DNA from: Cacajao melanocephalus
Lineage: Eukaryota > Chordata > Mammalia > Primates > Pitheciidae
Direction: 5' to 3'
Assembly: GCA_963573385.1 (NCBI GenBank)
Contig: CAUYLG010039183.1
Span: forward strand, 20,620-84,619
DNA: 64,000 nucleotides
Below the pieces are notes generated by a model that was given only the letters and a program-made list of their open reading frames with translations, was not told the origin of the DNA and ran no database searches. Below, in pieces: positions 50,301 to 63,135 of this stretch. Within the stretch, counting starts at the first letter, position 1; each line of letters starts with the position of its first letter. The position numbers were made by a program, and so were the translations under genes.

Positions 50301-50600
50301 GTAAATGTGTCCCCAATGTTTTAGTGAAGGGAATGTTCCTTAGTTTGGGAAATACTTTAGATATTACACATGACAAATGTATTCTTAAGCCCTTGCTTTC
50401 CTTCTCTACATATGAAAAGGATTTTCTAGATTCCATCCCTTATGTTAAAGTAAATCATCTTTGAATCAAGATTTGAGTAACTATCCATGCCAATGATGGT
50501 AGATATGCAAGTTAGAACAACAACTTCAGGTTCCCTAGTCAGGGAATCCAAAACTGTAGGTTAAGCTTCACCAAAAATTATGGTCATTGTTTTTCTTTGT
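47400..50600 (-). mobile_element. Decayed ERVL-like internal sequence with RT remnant
   Basis: On the minus strand, 49340-48930 reads as a reverse-transcriptase region of the ERVL kind, in several frames. A VDYYKLNQ-like motif lies at about 49263-49286 (family: VDYRKLN), and further on an RDLDHL-like motif at about 49005-49025. The catalytic YxDD position is degenerate (reads like HCDI near 48965). The 61-codon minus-strand frame 47438-47623 may be a further pol or integrase fragment. Frame breaks are everywhere. Only the RT part is well supported; the outer limits are guesses, and no LTR was identified at either end. Confidence 0.5.
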
Positions 50601-53600
50601 CTGGCATGCTTCAAATATAGTCACCAATTCTCTTTTGTATATTTTATTTTAAAAATAAAATATAGATATATTAACCAAATTCTGTCTTGTTTTTTGATTA
50701 TAAGATTTTTTCTTACCCCTTGTTTGAGTATGTAATTTCATGCATTTGCTAGAATCTGATTTTAGTTACAGGCCTGAAGACAATAAGAGAGTTCCTGAGT
50801 AGAGAATATGGGAATAATTGACTGCAAGAAACTGTTTTGATCAAATAATTTTAGGATTCTTTTGTGAGGCAGGAATAGTCACATCAGACATGTCTTAGCT
50901 GAAAATAGGGGTTGACTTGGAGTCTGGGTATTTGGTATATTTTAAAACATCCAAAGCTTTCAATATGTCTTTATACCTACTCTCAGTGTTTTATTATTTC
51001 CTTATCAAAGCTCTGTCACATTTGATGCATTTTCAGATTGTTAATTCAACCTACATAAATTGTAAACCCTTAGGATAAAGCTTTTAGTTTGATTTTCATC
51101 TGTCTCAGCCTACAGGCAAAAAGAAATGAGAGATGCTTAAAATCCTTGGTTGTCTGTCTTAGTTTTGAGTTGAGAATTTAGGACCTTGAGCTTGTCATGC
51201 ATTTTCTTCAAGTTATCCAGTAAAATTAAAAGCAACCAGCCCATCTTAGAGCCTTGAATTACTTATATGCTTTATTTTGTTCTTTTTAAGCTGTGACTTA
51301 ATCTGTCAAATTCTTGTCATTAATACACATTTCATTCTAGGTAACCACAGGTAATAGTTTTCATTACTTATTTTGCCACTGAATGCCACAAGGTGCTGGA
51401 ATTCTGTGCTTCAATTCAACATAAATAAGCTCTGCCTTTAGCCACAAACAGACTAGATAATAAATATCAGCTTCCTATAGCATGTTTAATATTTTCTTGC
51501 CTACATTAATTCAATTTGTCATTTTTATGTCAATGATCTTAATAGTAAATAACCAAAACCTACTCTGTATGATTAAACAAATAGTTTATTAAACACGCAA
51601 TGAGAAACTAAAAAAAAAAAGTTGAGACCTGAAGATGTAAGATCTATGCTAATTCCAAAAATATGTGCTACCCAAAATGAGACAATCCAGTATTACAATG
51701 TTACTGTAATTTCAGACACTTTGTCAAAAAATTTAACCAGTGGCCACCTAAACAACTGTCAGACAGAGAGAGAGTGTAAGAGAGAATATAATTTCACTAC
51801 ACAGACAATCCTTATTTATTTTTCAAATTTAGATCTTAATCCTAAAAAAAATGCTCATGAGTTTGGTATGTATTTGATGGCCTTGCTGGAGGATCCAGTT
51901 TAGATTAATAGAGTGAGGACACTCTATTAACAGAACTTGCCTATAATGGAGGAGAGCTATTGGTAGAATACAGATGTAGAAGCTATGGTTGCTGCTGTCT
52001 GCATGCTTGAGGAGCAAGGGAAGCAAATGAAGAAGGATTCTCAGGGATGATCTAGTATTTTGTAGATATGTTTTAATATAATGCTGGTTTTCTGCTTTAC
52101 TCAGTACCACTCCATTCAAATCTTACCTAAGATTTCTAAGCCCTAAACCTCTCTACACATCTGTAGGCCTCCTGGACTGTCTTCTGAAGTGAATCTCCCT
52201 GTATGCATAATTGTGATCATATTCATCTCACTCTGTCTATAGTAGGGCTTTGGTAAACTTGTGTTCCACTCTATTATCCTGATCCAAAGGAAAAAAAAAT
52301 ATATATATATATAGTTAATAATCTAAAATGAGGTTGATAAATGTAAATCATCTTTATAAGCAAGAAAGACACAATGAAGAAAAGCAAATCGGTGATGAGC
52401 AATTTATAATTGATTACTCTATATTCCAAGTTTTTATGTCTCATATCAGCATAGAAAAATTTTCCTTTTACACTTTAAATTGTCATAATGATTACACAAT
52501 ATAAATACTTTTCAGTCTAAACATTGTTGTCCTTTTTGGGAAAATACGTGGCTATTATAATTTTAAGCTACTTATCCTACACTAAAATTGACCACAAATG
52601 ACACTGGGGTCAAATTGGATCGCCTTTTGTTTGAGGTGAAAGGGATCAAATTAACCTATGACATAAATATCAAGACAATGATTGGCTATCCACAAACCAT
52701 TTATTTTTAAGATATCCAGTAATATTGATAATAAATTAAAATCTTATAATTCTTCATGTAATTTTATGAGTTTGTTCAAATAATAACTTAAAACACCCTT
52801 TACATTCCAAATATTGATTTTTAAATTATTATTCATCTGTTTCTTCACATTCATTTTCTAAACTTAATAAACTGCATTTATCTCTAATTTGATATGTTAA
52901 AATTCACAGTAGTTTTAAATGTTTTTTCTGAAATTTACCCTTTAAAAACTAATTTTACATTATATATTTAGGATTCACTTACATCTATGTAAAAATTAAT
53001 ATATTTAGTAATACTGATTTATCTGTGAATCTATTTAATTACATATGGATATAAAATTTTAATTGCATACATTATGTCCGGTATTTTTAAAATTTATGCC
53101 TGCCTATGCTGGTAGGATATCTAAGAGAATTTTAAGTGTTAAAAATGTGATGAATCATAGTATACATCATAGTTTATCAGGTTTTCTAAATCATCATCTC
53201 TCACTCTAATAAGGTATTCCCTGTCTAAGGGGTATTCCAACCAGAGAGCTTTTGCTTATTGGCAATATTTTGTCTTTATGTGTTCACTTTTAACTTTAGA
53301 TAACATTAAAATCATCAATGAACTCTACAATTTCCTAATAGGTAGGAAATTTGCTACTGAGAACTATCACTCTGAACATGTGTGTTTTTCATTTTGGTAA
53401 ATTACTTGTATTATTTGAATTAATTATGATTTTTCTCCAGAGGTTACACTAGGTAAAAAAAAAAAAAAAAAAAAAAAAAGATACATAATGGATCCCTATG
53501 CTTTATTTGCTTTCACAAGAGATTGCAATTATATATGCTCATTTTATCCTGGATAAAACTAAACTTTCTGTCAACATATAGATTTCTTTGATCATTTTCA

Positions 53601-55377
53601 TTTTGCCTAGTCCTCAACATAGCTTATCTACATTGAGGCCTTTAGTAAAATGATTTAACCAATCTCACTTTATCTAGTCCTTCTAATCAAAATCGAGATG
53701 TCCAGGTGTGCATAAGCATTAGCACACATCTCTAGACAGTTTTATGAAACAAATCCCTCAATTCTTGAACCATTATCAGCCTCCCTTTTCTAAGAGATAT
53801 TCCTTTTCATTTTGCTCTCTTCGTATCAGGGTCAGTATTATTCACTTACTTATTGGCTCATTTTCTTCTCACAGAGTCTCTTAAATATCAGGGTAGTTCA
53901 ATATTCTATCTTCAGCATCTTTCTCTAGTTACCTCCAAATGTGTTTTTATATCCACTAGTATGTTTTATATTCTGACTTTTTAGCTAATAATTTTGAAGT
54001 ACCTATTGGAATATTTGGGCTTTACTGTGTTTCCAAACCAGCTATTCAATGACCTACTGAATATCTCCGCTATGACATCCAAGAACCACCTCAACTCAAC
54101 ACACTCAAAACAGAACTCTGAATATCAGTGTCACTGTCTGATTCTGTCTTACCTGAAATTTTTGGGTCAGGAATTTCTATGTTATTAGATATTGCTGCTA
54201 AAATTATCCAGTTACCATCCCCAGTCCTCTAAGAGGCTTATAATGATGTACCTGGACTGTGTGAGGAATATGGGAATGATATGGTCTCCGAGGAATAGAC
54301 TAATGTGTGATCAATATGCACTAACATACACCTAATATGCCAGTAGTACTAAATGCAATCCAAGAAAAGAGTGACCAGAACATTCCGATTTCACCATATG
54401 CACTGACTGTGCCATATCCTTTCATTCATTGCTTGATTCAGGGTAAATACATGCTTCCCAAGGATGTATAGGCAGAGTAAGTAAAAACAAAAAACATCAA
54501 TAAAACTGGATATAACATTTTAAAATATGCCTTGTGAAATTTTTGGAAAAAAAGACGTTGAAAATTATGACTCATGGTTTTTAAGAAAACATACAATAGC
54601 TTTATATCACTTTGCACTTAGAAATGTCTATTTCCAGAAGAGATTGCTGAGAGAAGTGAGTATAAGTGAAAGTTTTGGCAGACATGTGGAGCTTAAGGTG
54701 GTAAAAATTGGAGCTTAATGTCCAAAAGAAAAAGATTTGAAAATCCCTAATATTTTGGATTAGAAATCCCAAAGGGCCCTACTACAGGAGTAAAGGTAAA
54801 TTAAAAAGGACTATCCTTCACTGGAACTGATATCAAGCATCAAATTGTCACAAACCCTCTTTAGAATATGGCCAGGACCATTAATTCCACTGTCTACTTT
54901 CCAGAAATATACATACATATATCAGTAATATCGTAAGTACACTCTAAGTCACAAATTTCTTTAAATTTTTTCGCAAACAATTATCACCACATATTCAATG
55001 GCTAACACAACATCTTATAAGAAAAAAAGAAAACAGATCAGTGGGACCCTTTATCTTGGGATTTTAAGAAATAAATTCTGAAAGATGTGTGTTTATTACA
55101 TGAAACTTTCAGCATATATTCAGAAACAACTAAGGGCCAGACAGAAAAAATTAAATTCCAGTATAAAATGATATAAAACAAGTTAAACTAAGAATAGGTG
55201 TTCTTAACAAACCTATAATATTAATGAAATACAACTAGAAATATAATTAGTGAAATTAATTATAAGTTTCAACAATGGATCTTCAGAAGGAGAAAAGGAA
55301 ATAAATTAAGCACTAACAATATTTTAAGAAAAATCAGATAATTTTCTAAAACATAGTATTTTTGATATTATTTTAGA
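50601..55377. other. 4.8-kb noncoding DNA, no gene recognised
   Basis: AT-rich. Contains an A25 run at 53455-53479, which may mark an old retrotransposon tail, but no Alu or L1 body sits in front of it. Possibly continues the ERVL-like sequence at its left end. The ~95-codon frames at 51622-52119 have no recognisable family. Confidence 0.45.
53455..53479. repeat. Poly-A tract (25 A)
   Basis: Uninterrupted A25, without a recognisable SINE or LINE body upstream. Confidence 0.95.
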
Positions 55378-55585
55378 TAAATATATATTTTAAAATATAT
55401 TTTTATATAAAAAAATATATACTATATATTGCAAATCTATATATATGCAAATACATATATGCAGATATAAATATATATTTGCAAATATATATATACAAAT
55501 ATATATGTGCAGATACAAATATATATTTGCATGTGTGTGTATGGGTATAGTACATAATATATATGCATACATATGTACTATATAT
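55378..55585. repeat. AT-rich tandem repeat array
   Basis: Alternating TA runs and tttgca/tgcaga phrases form an irregular array. A unit of roughly 48 bp is visible twice, as atatatgcagata...tatatttgca at about 55453-55483 and atatatgtgcagata...tatatttgca at about 55500-55531. It produces artificial Ile/Tyr/Cys-rich frames on both strands (55390-55795). Confidence 0.8.
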
Positions 55586-56650
55586 ATTCAGACTATTCCA
55601 CAGGAACAATTAGATATTTTAACAAACTTTTCTCAGAAACCGATAGAACAAATAGGATTAAAAAACAATGAGGATATAGTTTATATTAAAAACCATATAA
55701 ACAAAATTATTGTAACTGGGACTTATAAGAAACTGCATCCAACAACTGCAGAATACATATTGTCATCACACACTAGGAACACCTATACAAATTGATCATA
55801 GGATGGACCATAGGCAGGTTTCAGAAAAATTCAAAGGATTGAAGTCATGCCAAGAATATTATTTGACCGCAATGGAATAAATCTAAAAACCAATTTAAAA
55901 GATACGTAGAAGATCCCCATGCCTTTCAAAAATAACTAATACACTTACAAATATCACAATAATGAAGAAAAACTACAATGAATGTTGAAAAATATTTTAA
56001 AATGAAAGGAAAGAAAAATATCTGACATTTGTGAGATTCAGCTATAGCCATGCTCAGACGGCAATTTTTGGACTTAATCAAATATATGAAAAAAAAGGTT
56101 AAAAATCAAGGAGAAAACAATACTTAAGAAATTTTCAAAATCAAAGAAGATTAAAATTTAGAAATAACATAAAAGTATTTGTAAAAAATTACAAAATGTA
56201 AGAACAAGTAAGAAATAGAAAAAATCTTGAAACCAACATTTTGGTGGTTAAAATTCTTAATAAATGAGACAGAGGTAGCAAACTTATCAAATAAAAAATA
56301 GTGCAGGCACAAATAACAAACAATATATGAGAAAAAATTGGTATCACTAGAAATCCTAATGGCATTCAAAGCATCTAAGATAATCATATATATTTTTTAC
56401 ATGTTACCTTGAATTTTCTTAATAAAATTAGCAAATTTTTAGAAAAATAAACTAGACAGAATTGACACAGAAATTAATTCATTGTCAAATAAGTTTCTAC
56501 AGGAAAAACATCAGTCCCCTATAGTTTCATTGTTGAATTTTACCAAAAATTAAAAGTATATATTTATGCCAATCTTAACATGCATTAAAGAAAATGGAAA
56601 AATATATATACTGGTCAACTTATTTTTTTGAGTTAGTAACAATCATACTA

Positions 56651-57226
56651 TGGTGGGTAATTTTATGTATCAATTTTACTGGACTATGGGGTGCCCAGAT
56701 ATTTGGTCAAACATTATTCTTTGTGTTTTGTGAGGGCATCTGTGAATGAAATTAATATTTAAATAGGTTGGCTGAAGAGGAGATTGCCATCTATTGATTA
56801 CGGTATCTTTGAATGAGATTAATATTTAAATAGGTAGACTGGAGAGGAGATTGCCATTTATTGATTACGGTGGGATTCATCCAACTAGTTAGAAGCTGAA
56901 TAGGCTAAAAGGGCCACCTTCCCCCCAAGTAAGAGAAGTCTTACTAACTTATGGTCTTCAAACTGTGAAATTAGATTTTCTGGTCTTCAGACATTAATTG
57001 AAACATCAGATTTTTTTTTGAACCTTGATTCTGTTAGCCTTTTCGGTGAAAACACACCATCAATTCTCCTTTTTCTCAGGACTGCTGAGATTCAGGCTTG
57101 CTGACTTACCCTACGAATTGACACATGCCAGGCTATATATTAAACATATGCACATGTGCTTGCACACACACACACATACACACACAAATCCTGTTGGTTG
57201 TTTCTCTGGAGAACTCTTGATAATAT
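56651..57226 (+). mobile_element. ERVL-class LTR-like element (MLT2-like), inside L1
   Basis: Begins tggtgggtaattttatgtat and ends tttctctggagaactcttga, resembling a mammalian LTR family with these ends; I recall it as MLT2/ERVL-related but am not certain. Inside are gtgcccagatatttggtcaa and cccccaagtaagag. A (CA)n stretch lies at 57163-57186. It contains a 67-bp internal duplication listed separately. Confidence 0.6.
56737..56870. repeat. 67-bp tandem duplication inside the LTR
   Basis: Copy one 56737-56803 and copy two 56804-56870 share gaatga, attaatatttaaataggt and ttgattacgg in register, with about eight differences. The differences show that the duplication is old. Confidence 0.9.
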
Positions 57227-57747
57227 AGGTGCCATAACCTGATAATAATAGTATAAAAATAAAAATTATACAAAATACAAATTGATATAAATTTAAAAGT
57301 CACTCAGTTGAGAAAATAAAGGAAATATGCTATATTATGGTCTCTATAGAACAAGATCAAACACTTGTTAAAATTGAACGTTCATTTGTGACTAAACACT
57401 TAAAAACCAACAGTAGGGCAGTTTCATATTCTGATAAATGGAATCTATAAAATGTCTACAGTAAGCATTATATTTAATAGTAAAATTATATTTAATAGTA
57501 AAATTTTCTAACATTTTCTTTTTTTTAGGAACAAGACAAGAATCCTGGTATTGTCATATCCATTCAATTTTCCTAGAAATCTTAGTGAAATTAAGTAAAA
57601 TTTAGGACAAGTATTAAGGGAAAAAAAACTAAACAAACATTCATAGAGATAATATTATCTATTAATATCTAAAAAACAATCTAATCAGACATTATGGGAT
57701 TTAAAAAGTTAGTTTAGCAAGATTACTCAACATTAAAAATCAATTGT

Positions 57748-58620
57748 GGGCACTGGTCTTGGTCTCCTGGAGCCAGTGGGTATAGTAAGAACCCAGACAG
57801 CCTGGCTCCAGAGACAGCTGTGCCTCCCTCTTGCTCCCATAGGTCAGGGCATCCTTAGAGGCAGTGCCAGATAACTCTATGATGGGTATGCAAGATGCCA
57901 ATGCTTCTCACAACATCCATGCCTCTAACTCAGAAGCCACAGAGAGTTAAGGTATCCTTTCTCCCTAGATTCATGGAGAAGCTCAGTTCAATGAATGCAA
58001 AATATTATGACTAATTTCCCAAATACATGCAATTATATAAAGTCAACGTAGACGCCAGCCCCAGCAAGAGGATGACAGTCAGTAAAATGTATATGTGGGT
58101 GATAACCCTGACTCTCTTCAGCCTGCACCAAGTAGATCCCTTTTATTGATTCTGGCTTATGTAGTTTTATGTGTATGGGAGGACAAGTCTCTAGATAGCA
58201 TTGGCCAACACTGTTTTCTACTCTTGCTTGCAGTTATAGAATAACCATAGAATATTCTGAAAATGCAGTGTCCTGAAATAAGGAGGAACTATATGGAATA
58301 ATCCAGGCTCTGTCTTTGTCCCTCCTAGAACAGAATATCCTTCAATGTTTGCACTCAGTGAGCCAGGTGGTGCCCGGGTTATAAAACCCATGATACTCTC
58401 AGCCATGATGTGAGAAGGGGCATGCTCAGAGAAGATGTCATCCATCTTGGGCCACTTTCTGTAGCCATGGGGCACCAGCTTCCCATGGATTTTAGGCTTT
58501 TATTGATTCTTGTTTCCTATCTGCAATAAATTTGCTTTCCCTGACTTGACCTATGAGTGGTTTGTCTACCAAACTCATACTCTAGTAGTTAGGTTTGGCC
58601 AGAATCTTCTGTGAGACTTG
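57748..58620 (+). mobile_element. LTR-like insertion, family unknown
   Basis: A GC-richer block between two L1 pieces. It has a TATA-like box (gttataaaaccc near 58379-58390) and, about 145 bp downstream, a polyadenylation signal (caataaatttgc near 58523), the layout of a class I LTR. I do not recognise the family. Start and end are set only by where L1 similarity stops. The 85-codon minus-strand frame 58218-58475 is probably chance. Confidence 0.4.
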
Positions 58621-58877
58621 GGAACTTGTACAATGAGGTGGTGACGAGCTTCCTGCCCTCACTGAGTGATGATATCCTTCAGCTTGCAGGCCATGTCTTC
58701 AGCCTGCTCAAAAGAGGGGCCGTCAATCTCTTTTTCTGCTTATTAAAGAAGGAATTCAAATGCATGAAGACCTACACAGGCCTATTCCTTTATTACCTCA
58801 TGTCAAGGTTACTGGAAGGGGATATCACAGCCATCCTGGATTACATGGGCTGTAAGTCCAAGTTGAGGACCATGTAA
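58611..58877 (+). other. Unrecognised 88-codon open frame
   Basis: The plus-strand frame from 58611 encodes an 88-residue peptide without low-complexity bias, with a hydrophobic middle (VNLFFCLL) and a second hydrophobic patch (GLFLYYLMSRLL). It sits between the LTR-like block and an L1 3' end. It has no Kozak-type start context of note, no flanking splice signals that I can defend, and no family I recognise. It may be a remnant of retroviral, retrocopied or transposon coding sequence. Confidence 0.3.
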
Positions 58878-59165
58878 GCCAGTCACGGCAGGGCAAATAC
58901 TGAATGATTCAACTTCTATAATGTATCTAAAGGAGTCAAACTCATAGAAGCAGAAAGTAGAATAGTCCTTGCTGAGACTAGGGGAAGGGAGAAATGGAGA
59001 ATTGCTGTGCAATGTGTATAGAGTTTCAGTTAGGCAAGATGAAAAGCTATAGAGATGTACTGTACAACAAGGCATATATAAATAATGCTGCACTGTACAC
59101 TTAAAATTCATTGATAGTGCAGATTCATTTTTATGTGTTTTTAGCCACAATAAAAAACAACTATA

Positions 59166-59425
59166 AAGCACATTACCTTAACAATGGCCAACTGTGAAGA
59201 CTGATTTTATTCTTAATAATAGATAGTAGTGTGTCAAAAAAAAATCCCAAAAAACAAATAACAATAATAAATAAAAGATAGCAGTATGTCAAATTTCTGG
59301 TGTGATGATTATATTATGGTTAATGAGAGAATGATCTTGTTCTTTGATAATACCTTTTAAAATAATTAGGAATGAAGAAATCCCATAATGCTTGAAACTT
59401 TCTCTCAAATGATTCAGACAAAAAG

Positions 59426-59463
<38 letters not shown>

Positions 59464-62400
59464 ACAATTCTTAAGTTCATTGCCTTATATTTGTCAATTG
59501 TCTAAGATTTTAAATTTTACAAAATAAAAGGACAATACAAAGACAGTCCTAAGAAATTTAAAGCATTGACTGTCATGATCTGATTTGTATTCTAGAATGC
59601 TATTCTGATTAGAGGCAAATGTACCATAAACCTGATGAAGCTTAAGCTTCCAGACTCTTTTGGCAGGTTATTTACAAAGTGTTGTGAATAAATTGAGCAA
59701 TAAATTCTTCCTAATGGTCATATGCCTTTGTAAAATTTGCAAAATAGTATATTTTATTTACATGTTTAACCAATGTATCTTTCGATTCCAACTCTCTTCA
59801 TCTTGTAATTAAGTGGCTCTAGAGTACTCATGTGTATTTTTGGGATCATGCTAAGAAAAACCTTAACTTAAATTTAATAAAATATTATTTGTAGTTTATA
59901 GTCACTGCATCATACAAGTAGGTATTTGATAGCTGTCCTTGCACAAGAATGGCTTTCAGGAATTCCTCTGCCACCTGCTGTGCAGACTTAGGTGGCACTC
60001 AGAAACAAAGATGCTGAGGTAAAATGTGAAACCAAACTATTGCACCTAGCACCAGGAAGACATGGGGAGTGAAGAAATGTGCTAGCTGAAACAGTGTTTA
60101 TTATGCCACTCCCTGTAGAATATCACAAAGTGGTTATCATATAAAGAGGAGATCAAGGACTATGTATCCCTAAAGAGAAATGTCAGACTGTTACATAATA
60201 GAACCATTTTTTAAATGTTTGTGGTATTTGACAGCTGTTTTATACTTGTAATTTGTTGTGCTTTCTTTTCTCACTCTAAATAAACATTAACTTTCACAAA
60301 AATAAATAAATAAACGAAATCTAAGCACACAAATGTACCGCAGCCACCTCCTGCTGTGGCTTCTGTAACCAGCCAGGTGCCACCAACATCTGCATCCAGT
60401 GTTCATGTTTTCTAGCCTTACCTGCTTCATCACCTTCCATTAGCACACAGGTGTGAAAAGCATCTGTTGCACGAGTCGATGTCCTATAATCAGTTGAACA
60501 AATCCACTCAGTTCTCCTGTCTTGTCTGTGGAATCTACTTTGTACCTTCCTGCTTCAAGGGCTACACCACTGGGCTTTCTAGTTTTATGTGGAACTGTTA
60601 ATGCACTGTTGTTGGAAGAAGAGACCTGCCCTTGACCATGTAGGTGTCACGGTATTATTGTGCAGCCAGCCGCACCTGCATGAGAGTTCACTTAGCTACT
60701 ATTTACTCAAGTATTTCAACTGATGGCTGCTTATCATCTGACAAGGGAGGGAATGAAAAACGTTCAGATTCATTTTTGTTCAACTCTATATATACCCTAT
60801 TCAACTGTATTTTTAAGAGGATTTATATTTCTAGGCTCTGGCCATCTCTACTCCTCCTACCAGAAAGCCAACCTCACTGGGAAGATCATCTCCAAGTGTC
60901 CACCTGGAAGGGAGAGTGAGAGATCTGTTGGCTTGTGAAATGAGCCCTCTTGTCACACTGGGTCTCTTATAGTGGCTTCTTTCTTCATCACTACCTCTCT
61001 TGATACAAGGATACCTACATGGACTCCTCTCTACACCCCCTCCACACACACATCCCCACTTCTGAGTCCAGAATTAGCTGAATGTTATCCCTTAGCTACC
61101 ACAACTCAGTTCAGCCCCTGGTGTCTTGGGACCATTTCCCCAGATCATTTGCTGACTTTTTTCCCCTTTCAGATGTTTGCACATGCCCTTCTTTCTGTAC
61201 TGTAAATAGATATTTTTGAGATCTATTTTAAAATAAATCTTTAACTTGCTCTGGGTTTTAAAGTGGTTAAACATTAATGTTGTAGCTATTTATAAAAAAC
61301 ACACTGGGTTAGTATTCCAAGGCAGGGTCTCAAGGTCTTTTATATTGGATCCTCCACTCATTGTAGCTCAATGGTAGAGTGTGAAGTTTAGGAGCAGGAG
61401 AGGAACTGAGACTATGTCCTCATTTCTTAGGTTGGTAGAGAGCCACTATCTCCCATATAATAAATACTACGTCTTCTCTATTGTGCATTTAGGAGTGTTT
61501 TGGGAGCATAGAGGTGAGGCTCTGTGCCTGCTGACTGCAATACCCTGGTGACATTTGAGGGATCTCACTCTTTCAAACTGCAGCCCTGATCTTTGGTGCT
61601 TGCTTAGTGTGAATGTTGCATTCCAAATTTACTGAGTCCTGGAAGATCAGAAGGAAGATCACTTGAGATTACCACCACCAGTCCTCCATCTCAGTCCTGT
61701 TCTCTTCATCTGTTTCTGGGACTCAGCGACAACAACGTTTGCAAACATTTTGGACCGAAAGTGGGTGAAAATCGATGTGCACTCATGAGACATCTCCTCA
61801 AGTACATGGCTGAGCCTAAGCGTTTTGAAACCTGAAGGCCCCTTAAAACTGTTTGTGTGAAATATTGACCCCTAGATTTTTCTTTTAGAGGTGTGAAGTG
61901 GGCATGGAGCAAGAGTTTAAAAGTAAAACTGCTTCTTTGTAAACCAATAAAATAATGTATTTACCATAGGTATCTGTGATATACCAAATGTTACAAGAAC
62001 TTACATACAGTGGATTCTCTAGCAGAAAGAGGCAGTCAGCTCTTCAGAAAATTTAAATTTGGCTGAAACCCGAGACCACTGTGAATTTGCTGATGTTTTT
62101 CCAACTCAGCTGAGTGATTTTTAATGCTTTCCAAAACTTATATGGTTATTTTTTATGTGCTGATAGATCACATGTAGATATAGAATGTGTATTTAAAGCT
62201 GAATTCCACCCACACTTACTAAGAGCTGCCTATTCCAGAACATTCATCTTTGATGTTCTTCCTTTTCATATTTTAAAACTGGTAATCCCTGTTCCACTCC
62301 TGAAAGCTCAAGTGTTCAGTTTTCCATTTCCAGGTTGCTACTGTAGCACTGCAGTAACTCTTTTAACCAACCATGATACTGAAGAATTTATATAGTGAAC

Positions 62401-62874
62401 AAAAAAGAAGGAATGACTAATTCATGTCAGGAGAAAAGTCCAGTGTACCTCTCACCATGGAAATAATGTGTTCATGGACTGGAATGGGAAATGTATGATG
62501 ACCGTTCTTTTGTGTGCACATCTTATTGTATGAGATTGCTCTGTTTGAGACAGTTAAACGTGCTAATTTAAAATGCAGATGTTTTGCATCTGACCTCTCT
62601 CAAAAGCTAAATTGCTCAGAGATGACTCTAAAATGGTCTTTTATTTTAAACAAATCAATTGTTTTTCTACATACTAGCAATAAATAAGATATGCAATTAA
62701 ATAAATGATTATCATAGCATGTAAAATATCATATACCAACTATTAGACCTAGTTGTTATGTTCATTGCTCTCCTAAAATAGTTATAAATTAATGAAGTAA
62801 ATTACATAAGGCAATAGAATTATATAAACCAATAGAAGACTTATGTTTGTAGATCATGTCTCAATATTTTAAAG
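59166..62874. other. Noncoding DNA with transcript-end-like sequences
   Basis: No gene is recognised. Two spots resemble 3' ends of processed transcripts: an aataaac signal followed by an A-rich (aaataaataaataaac) tract at about 60279-60316, and an aaataaatct signal at about 61230. Between them, 60330-61100 is unusually GC-rich and has Cys-containing short frames on the plus strand (60644-60938), but stops break every frame. These could be decayed retrocopies or old repeats. Confidence 0.4.
59429..59461. repeat. (TG)n microsatellite
   Basis: Sixteen uninterrupted TG units shortly after the L1 3' end. Confidence 0.95.
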
Positions 62875-63135
62875 ATGTATTCTCAAAATTAATCTATACA
62901 TGCATTGTGATCTTAATTTAATAATCCTAACAAGTTGTTTGAAAAAGTGTAATCATTGGCAATCAGAAAAATGCAAATTAAAACTGAAATGTGATTAGAC
63001 TACATAACTTTATAATAGTTACAATAATTGTCAAAACCAAGTTTTGGTAAGATGTGGAGCTGAGGGAAATCTTACCTAGTGCCTGTGAGAGAATAAATGT
63101 ATAAAGTATCTTTGAACATTTTTGTAATTACCTGT
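62875..63135 (+). mobile_element. Old L1 ORF2 fragment
   Basis: Recognisable from ggcaatcagaaaaatgcaaa through gttttggtaagatgtggag, which belong near the end of L1 ORF2. About 260 bp, highly diverged, ending about 310 bp before the RAB5A-like exon. Confidence 0.7.

Larger units (their letters stand above)
55590..59165 (+). mobile_element. Old L1, interrupted by two insertions
   Basis: 55590-56640 resembles the early part of L1 ORF2. ORF2-like sequence resumes at about 57235-57747 (aacaagacaagaatcctgg... region) and an old L1 3' UTR with accacaat-type terminus is recognisable at about 58900-59165, ending gccacaataaaaaacaa. The gaps are filled by an LTR at 56651-57226 and an LTR-like block at 57748-58890. 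The copy is heavily mutated, probably an L1M subfamily. It is an inference that the three pieces belong to one L1. Confidence 0.6.

Noticed and set aside
55445..55795. 116-codon plus-strand frame with a repeated CRYKYIFA-like pattern
   Set aside because: Its repetitive first half is the AT-rich tandem array translated; the second half is L1 ORF2 remnant.
58809..59171. 120-codon minus-strand frame
   Set aside because: It is antisense to an old L1 3' UTR, with no protein family resemblance.
60330..60640. Possible zinc-binding or LITAF-like domain in Cys-containing frames
   Set aside because: Cysteine spacing does not fit the LITAF-like domain, stops interrupt the frames and no parent gene could be named.
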